Positions 59,747 through 64,000 of a stretch of 64,000 nt of DNA are shown piece after piece. The position numbers and the translations under genes are program-made. Source of the DNA: Novipirellula aureliae (lineage in GTDB: Bacteria > Planctomycetota > Planctomycetia > Pirellulales > Pirellulaceae); assembly GCF_007860185.1 (NCBI RefSeq), contig NZ_SJPY01000006.1, forward strand, positions 550,159 through 614,158, read 5' to 3'. Every line of letters starts with the position of its first letter. The stretch's first letter is position 1. The notes below the pieces were generated by a model. The model was not told the DNA's origin. It did not search any database and saw nothing but the letters and a program-made list of their open reading frames with translations.

Positions 59747-60972
59747 TCTGGGAATAGCCTGGGCTGGGTTTCCTTTTGCTCGAGTTTCCGCCGAATGAAT
59801 CGATTGAATAATGGAACAGAAAAGCAGTACTTCCCGAGCCTATTCTTGTAGATCAATCCTTTTTCAATCAGGCGAGGAAGCATCTGACTGACGTCGCCAG
59901 GAGTAAAACTTTTTATCCTATCTGTTGCCTTGGATCCCTCAACAATGTCAATAATTGAGAACTCTTCTTCTGACTCAGGAAGGCTTGAAACGCAGTACAG
60001 CAAGTCTCTCTGGCGATCCGTCAGCGTTTCCCAGCGGCCTGCAAAAAAATCGGTATCCAGCTTTCGAACAATTGAATCAAGCGGAATAGTAAGGTCGTCT
60101 GGATTTGCCTTTAAATGGTCGAATGTTTCGCGACAAATGAATTGAATGAAGTATGGGTATCCATCGGACGTCTTTATGATCTGTTCCACGCCGGCCTCAG
60201 TGAAAGAATACGCATTTCCTTTCGTTGGAACGGAAATCGCGTCTCTCGAATCCTCCGGCGTCAAACGCCCAAGTTCCTGAATTGTGAACATTCTCTCGGC
60301 GTACGTGCGAGACTCGACTAGTCTTGGAAACAGTGTTGGCAAGCCCGTTAACAGGAGCAGGAATCTACAACCTTTGCGTTGAAGTGATTGGAAAGTTTCC
60401 AGCATCACCGCCAGTGGATACTCTTCCTTTGAGTCTCGATCTTGCACTACCTGGGCTTCATCGTAAGCAAACACAATTCCTTCGGTCGTCTTTGAATTCA
60501 CCACGACCGTTTTCCACACAAATTCCAAAGTGGCTTTGAGTTTGTCAGCCGTGAGGCCCGGTTGGAGTTCAAAAAACTGCCAAAGAAAATTGTAATCCAT
60601 CCGCTGTGTGTTCGGTTGACTTGTGAACCCCAAGCTGCCCGATTCAGCAGCGAGGGCAGCGGTTGAAGTGAAAACCGAGAGATCCGTAAGCAGTCTTTGG
60701 CAAAACTTTGCTTCGCTCAGAAAAGACGATTCCGAAAAGTCGGAACCTACCCATACCCAGCCTTTGTCCTGGGCGGCAGGTTTGTACTTTCCGTCCATCA
60801 GTACGGTTTTCCCTGTACCGCGTAGCCCGGTGAGAATCACGTTTCTCATCACCGTTTCTTGATCTAGGAACTTGGAGAATTCTGCGATCTCTGAGTCCCG
60901 TCCTGCTAAGAATGGAGGGGGGTGTCCTGCACCAGGAGTGAAAGGATTCTTATCGGAATGTTTGCCTACCAC
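59743..60972 (-). CDS. AAA ATPase of the Orc1/Cdc6-like or STAND-related type
   Basis: I prefer the GTG at 60972, just before KNPFTPGAGHPPPFLAGRD, a start motif common in this ATPase group; the frame is open to 61179 but that part is unusual and basic. The 409-residue product has Walker A GLRGTGKTVL near residue 48, Walker B VFAYDEAQVV near 165 and sensor LLLLTGLPTL. A winged-helix region follows (TLTDRQRDLLYCVSS ... MLPRLIEKGLIYKNRLGKYCF). Proteins of this type occur as regulators or nucleases' partners on mobile elements, including defence islands. It is convergent with the tape-measure operon; function unknown. Confidence 0.75.
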   Translation of the reverse strand: MVGKHSDKNPFTPGAGHPPPFLAGRDSEIAEFSKFLDQETVMRNVILTGLRGTGKTVLMDGKYKPAAQDKGWVWVGSDFSESSFLSEAKFCQRLLTDLSVFTSTAALAAESGSLGFTSQPNTQRMDYNFLWQFFELQPGLTADKLKATLEFVWKTVVVNSKTTEGIVFAYDEAQVVQDRDSKEEYPLAVMLETFQSLQRKGCRFLLLLTGLPTLFPRLVESRTYAERMFTIQELGRLTPEDSRDAISVPTKGNAYSFTEAGVEQIIKTSDGYPYFIQFICRETFDHLKANPDDLTIPLDSIVRKLDTDFFAGRWETLTDRQRDLLYCVSSLPESEEEFSIIDIVEGSKATDRIKSFTPGDVSQMLPRLIEKGLIYKNRLGKYCFSVPLFNRFIRRKLEQKETQPRLFPD

Positions 60973-61391
60973 ATTTTCGCTCAGCTTACGGGGAGTTATG
61001 AAGACATCTAAGATTATGCATGGGCATAAGATTATGGCAATGCATAATCGACAATGATTCTTTTTTTTTGTGTTTTTCGTTTTGGTGTTTGCTTTTGCTA
61101 TCGTGTCGGAGATACCGCGATGGCGGAAGCTCGCTGCCATCGCTGTGACTTGATTTCGGCAGCTTTTAGCAGGAGGCAACAGGACCGCCTAAGTTCTTGC
61201 TGAATTTTGGCTTAGAGCAAATGACGTACGGAATACTGTTTTTTTTAATTGGAGAATTGTGAACAATTCATTCCCAAAACAGTCGATATAGGACCCTGGA
61301 TGATTCTATTCATATAAAATAGATTACCGGCCACGATAGAAAAGTTGACATCGTGACTGGTTTTGCGGCACATACAACAATGAGGTGATTT
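60973..61391. other. Divergent intergenic region with hairpin
   Basis: GCGATGGC at 61117-61124 pairs with GCCATCGC at 61136-61143. The region should hold promoters for the ATPase gene and for the divergent pair at 61392-62551. The first 207 nt are an open extension of the ATPase frame. Confidence 0.4.
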
Positions 61392-61586
61392 GTGACGAAC
61401 GAAGCTCTCAGAGAACTAATCAAAAGCCCTGCTGTTGCAAAGCAATTGCTATCTAAACTGACTAAGATTTCTCAGGGGATTCAGGTCGTAGAGATTCAAA
61501 CGGCAAATGGTCGCACACGGAAACTTCGCGCTGCAAGACTTGTAAAGCAGGGTGATAAGCTTCGTGTTAGCCGTGAGTCCGACTGA
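61392..61586 (+). CDS. Small hypothetical protein
   Basis: The 64-residue product starts with GTG, with GAGGTG 5 nt upstream. It is helical then beta-like with a basic part (IQTANGRTRKLRAARLVKQG). It ends 11 nt before a DUF6338-like gene, so the two look co-transcribed. No family is recognised. Confidence 0.5.
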   Translation: MTNEALRELIKSPAVAKQLLSKLTKISQGIQVVEIQTANGRTRKLRAARLVKQGDKLRVSRESD

Positions 61587-61597
61587 GATTTTTTTGA

Positions 61598-62551
61598 ATG
61601 AACATCGCGTTTCCGGCTTTTTTGCTGATCCTACTTGTAATGCCGGGCGTGGTTTACCGGCAGCATCGTTTTCGGAGAACTATTTATCGCGAACGAGTCA
61701 CGGTAACCGACGAAATCGGACTGAGCATTTTCACGGCTGTTTGCTTTCAAACGCTTTGGTTTTTCGTTTGTAACCTACTGTCCCCGCTAACACATCTTCA
61801 CGTTGATTTGAAATCAGCAATCGTTCTTCTCTCTGGACGATTTGGAACAACAGACGAAAGCTTTACGGAGGCAGTCCACGCAATTTCTGACCACCCTGTC
61901 GCTGTTGCAAGTTACTTTGGATCGTTGCTTTGCTTTGCGTATGCCTCTGCATTTGTTTGCCGCTATACCGCCGGTCCTTGGCGAAAAGCAAAGGCGAGTT
62001 TTTTTATAAAGTTCCACGAATGGCTCCCGGGCGTTTGTGTGCCACATGAAGGCCACACAAAAAGAAGCGTCCTTCATCTTTCCGATTCAATTGACGAACG
62101 TGATGACCATTCAGATGATCCAGCCGGTCGGCGTTACGGCCAGTGGTTACGGTCGTGTGAATTGCCTGAATCTGAAACGGATGTTCTTGGTAATCACGCA
62201 GTGATGTTGATTGTCGCCGCCGTTATTGAAATGGGTGGAACACCGTTTTTATTTAAGGGAATCTTGGACAAGGCTTACTTTGGTCCTGATGGCGAGCTCG
62301 AGCGTTTAACGATGTTATTTCCGCAACGTCGCGTTATTGAAGCGACAGAAATAGGCGGAGAAACGGAACCAGCGAGCGACGGAATGACAGCAGCAGAACA
62401 ACTGGAAACGGATGGAACGTACTATCCTGTTCGGGGTGACGCACTTATCCTTCGAATGTCAGAGATTAAAACTTTGAACTTCTGGTATTTCGTTCTAATG
62501 CCACCAGACAATGAAACTCCCGAGGAATCGGAAGTTGCCCACGTTACTTAG
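61598..62551 (+). CDS. Membrane protein, DUF6338-like
   Basis: The 317-residue product begins with a hydrophobic segment with MPGVVYRQHRFRRTIYRE, then two more membrane helices (FTAVCFQTLWFFVCNLLS; AVASYFGSLLCFAYASAFVC). The C-terminal half is soluble (HAVMLIVAAVIEMGGTPFLFKGILDKAYF). This pattern resembles DUF6338 proteins, whose function is not known. Together with the small upstream gene and the divergent AAA ATPase it forms the cargo end of the element. Confidence 0.6.
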   Translation: MNIAFPAFLLILLVMPGVVYRQHRFRRTIYRERVTVTDEIGLSIFTAVCFQTLWFFVCNLLSPLTHLHVDLKSAIVLLSGRFGTTDESFTEAVHAISDHPVAVASYFGSLLCFAYASAFVCRYTAGPWRKAKASFFIKFHEWLPGVCVPHEGHTKRSVLHLSDSIDERDDHSDDPAGRRYGQWLRSCELPESETDVLGNHAVMLIVAAVIEMGGTPFLFKGILDKAYFGPDGELERLTMLFPQRRVIEATEIGGETEPASDGMTAAEQLETDGTYYPVRGDALILRMSEIKTLNFWYFVLMPPDNETPEESEVAHVT

Positions 62552-62910
62552 TCCTGACCCCAAGACCATGAACTTTGCAATCTTCACAACCTCCTGAGCA
62601 CGATTGCCAGGGAACAAAAAGAATGCACTTGACTCCAGTCCCGCATCGCGGCAAACTACACAAATCGTTGGTTGTCGATTGGGCGTAGTAACCCAATCGA
62701 CTTGACCGTGGGTGTCTTCTCTGACCTCCGGTGACAGCGCCACCACTAACCTTCACGATTATCTGAGAATGACCAAGCCCATCAATTCGGGAACCATCGA
62801 AGCATCGAGCCGCCCAGGCGGGGAGCAACGAGACGTTCGACACGGTGTTAGTGCCGTGTTTACTAACCGGGTTGGTGGGCTTTGTTATTTACTATCGGAG
62901 CACCTCCCCT
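62552..62910. other. Intergenic region, no gene recognised
   Basis: The only structure seen is an inverted repeat ACACGG ... CCGTGT near 62839-62858. Frames on either strand here are short and lack start signals. Confidence 0.4.
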
Positions 62911-63231
62911 ATGTCGTTTCCCACTCGCATTGCAGCGTCACGGGTAAACCGTGATGCGTTGGCTGATGTTGCCAACCATTCGCTAGCCCGTTCCATCGAA
63001 CACGCCACAGGCGGCCGGCTACGAGTTAGGTACGCCCACGAAATCGACGACGGCGATGATCTTCGTTTCTACTCAGCCCAGCTCGATGGCGATGAGGAAC
63101 AGTTCATCATTTACATTGACGGCAACGATGGAGCAGTCGCGGAGCGTCTCGCAAGAGAACTTCGCAAGATTGCAAATCGTTTTTACCGTCTATCTAAAAT
63201 TGTGGCCGGCGAAGGGGGGGGACAATTATGA
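62911..63231 (+). CDS. Small hypothetical protein coupled to integrase
   Basis: The 106-residue product starts at the ATG at 62911 with GGAG 12 nt upstream. It has a helical start (DALADVANHSLARSIEHATGG) and a beta-rich middle (LRVRYAHEIDDGDDLRFYS). Its stop overlaps the integrase start (ATGA, 63228-63231). No family is recognised; such pairs suggest an integrase helper. Confidence 0.6.
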   Translation: MSFPTRIAASRVNRDALADVANHSLARSIEHATGGRLRVRYAHEIDDGDDLRFYSAQLDGDEEQFIIYIDGNDGAVAERLARELRKIANRFYRLSKIVAGEGGGQL

Positions 63232-64000
63232 ACAGCAATGAACAAACCGGTGGACTGTACGATGGGTTAGAGCCTACCTTGGATAATCTGCATCTATTCA
63301 CGATTGGGACAAAAAATCAGTTGGCCAGGCGTAAAAAGCTTGGTGTCTCGGGATTAAGAAAAACGATACGATCGATTGAAGCCGCATTTGAGTCGGTTTT
63401 CTTACGACCGATGCAATTAGAGGACATTAACCCAGACGTGGCGATGATGCTTGTGAACCGTTGGAAGCGTGAAGGAATGTCACTAGACATGTTGCATCGG
63501 CGGCACGAATGGTTCCGCGACCGAAATGCTACAGCAGTTGCACTCGGCTGGTCTAAAAGCCAAGACTTCTCTGGAATAAACATTGGTCGTTCCGAGGCTT
63601 GGCAAGCAAGTAGGCAGGCTGTTCCGGTTCCCAAACCATTAAAAGGCAGTCGAACAAAATCGAAAACGACGATGCCGCTGCTCGATTTCCTGAATGAACA
63701 CTATCGACCAACTCGATTAGTGGGAAAGTCAATAAACACAGTGCGACTATACCGGCATTCGATCAACGCCTTTTCTCGATGGCTTGGGCGGGCAGCCGTC
63801 TTGGGTGATTTGAACAATAAAACGGTGTCAGACTTCTTGTATTGGTCGCTGGAAAACACAGAACTAGCGGCAGCGACGGTGGAAAAGGACCGTTCACAGC
63901 TTTGCGTGTTGTGGACATTTGCGGCGAAGCGAGGCTGGTTGAAGGAGTTCCCCGAGATCAATGCGATACCGTGTCCCAAGCGAGTACCAGACGCATGGTC
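63228..64000 (+). CDS. Tyrosine integrase, N-terminal part (cut by the window edge)
   Basis: The frame is open from the ATG at 63228 to the edge (257 codons). After a charged start region it has YRPTRLVGKSINTVRLYRHSI followed by ATVEKDRSQLCVLWTFAAKRG, the SAM-like core-binding domain of planctomycete tyrosine integrases. The catalytic half lies outside the window. Its presence 14 kb from the first integrase of this region suggests the boundary of a further element or a composite island. Confidence 0.8.
   Translation, partial: MNSNEQTGGLYDGLEPTLDNLHLFTIGTKNQLARRKKLGVSGLRKTIRSIEAAFESVFLRPMQLEDINPDVAMMLVNRWKREGMSLDMLHRRHEWFRDRNATAVALGWSKSQDFSGINIGRSEAWQASRQAVPVPKPLKGSRTKSKTTMPLLDFLNEHYRPTRLVGKSINTVRLYRHSINAFSRWLGRAAVLGDLNNKTVSDFLYWSLENTELAAATVEKDRSQLCVLWTFAAKRGWLKEFPEINAIPCPKRVPDAW

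Larger units (their letters stand above)
48421..64000. mobile_element. Second integrated region next to tRNA-Val, right end outside the window
   Basis: Starts at the tRNA 3' end with a plus-strand integrase and continues with element-type genes (DUF1580, replication proteins, helicase, tape measure, AAA ATPase, membrane cargo protein) to the edge. I found no second copy of the tRNA 3' end in the window, so the right attachment site is either outside or lost. The integrase relic at 49857 and a further integrase at 63228 suggest a stack of more than one element. Confidence 0.75.

Noticed and set aside
48421-64000. Right attachment site of the tRNA-Val element inside the window
   Set aside because: No second copy of the tRNA-Val 3' end was found by eye, so no boundary is claimed.

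Overview
The window looks like a chromosomal segment from a planctomycete, probably a Pirellulaceae (Rhodopirellula-like) bacterium. This is inferred from gene style, not from a marker search. The clues are tyrosine integrases whose box I and box II residues are replaced in the way seen in planctomycete families, a DUF1580 gene, a GyrA with a long low-complexity N-terminal extension, a glycine-rich secretin-N protein beside GspE/GspF genes, a XylR-type sugar regulator, a cysteine-rich lipoprotein, and intergenic regions rich in small palindromic repeats.

Layout. (1) 1-3336: host genes for envelope sugar transfer (a GT-C type glycosyltransferase running off the left edge, and a polyprenyl-phosphate glycosyltransferase) and a YbhN/AglD-type membrane protein. 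(2) 3337-19453: a complete integrated element of about 16 kb, bounded by a 41-bp direct repeat that is the 5' half of tRNA-Arg(CCT). It carries, mostly on the minus strand and read away from the tRNA, an integrase, an excisionase-like protein, a P4/D5-type primase-helicase, small proteins, a Mu gpT-like major capsid protein and a tail tape-measure protein. I see no terminase, portal, protease or other tail gene. At its far end lie an ImmA/IrrE metallopeptidase (apparently frameshifted) and a PIN-like protein. (3) 19454-48346: host genes. These are a XylR-type regulator and a convergent sugar-oxidation cluster (amidohydrolase/lactonase, sodium:solute symporter, aldo/keto reductase, zinc dehydrogenase), GspF/GspE/secretin-N, gyrA, a U32 peptidase, nth, a VKOR-DsbA fusion, a tyrosine phosphatase with a cytochrome c'-like heme motif, an HD-domain/GGDEF protein, an old-yellow-enzyme homologue, a cysteine-rich lipoprotein and two TatA/B-like genes. 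(4) 48347-64000: tRNA-Val(CAC) followed by a second integrated region that continues past the right edge. It has an integrase, a relic of another integrase C-terminus, DUF1580, a replication operon of six genes joined by five 4-nt ATGA overlaps (ending with a RepO-like protein, a DnaB-like helicase and a 47-residue protein), a repeat/hairpin array, a second tape-measure-like protein, an AAA ATPase, a DUF6338-like membrane protein and, at the edge, another integrase coupled to a small gene.

The most notable theme is that two different tRNA-associated elements each carry their own replication genes and a lone tape-measure-like protein but no full virion gene set; the first also has a lone capsid gene. 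This fits either decayed prophages or a planctomycete family of phage satellites. Host genes elsewhere are ordinary, apart from the phosphatase-heme fusion, the GGCAAT repeat in gyrA and several families of palindromic intergenic repeats.
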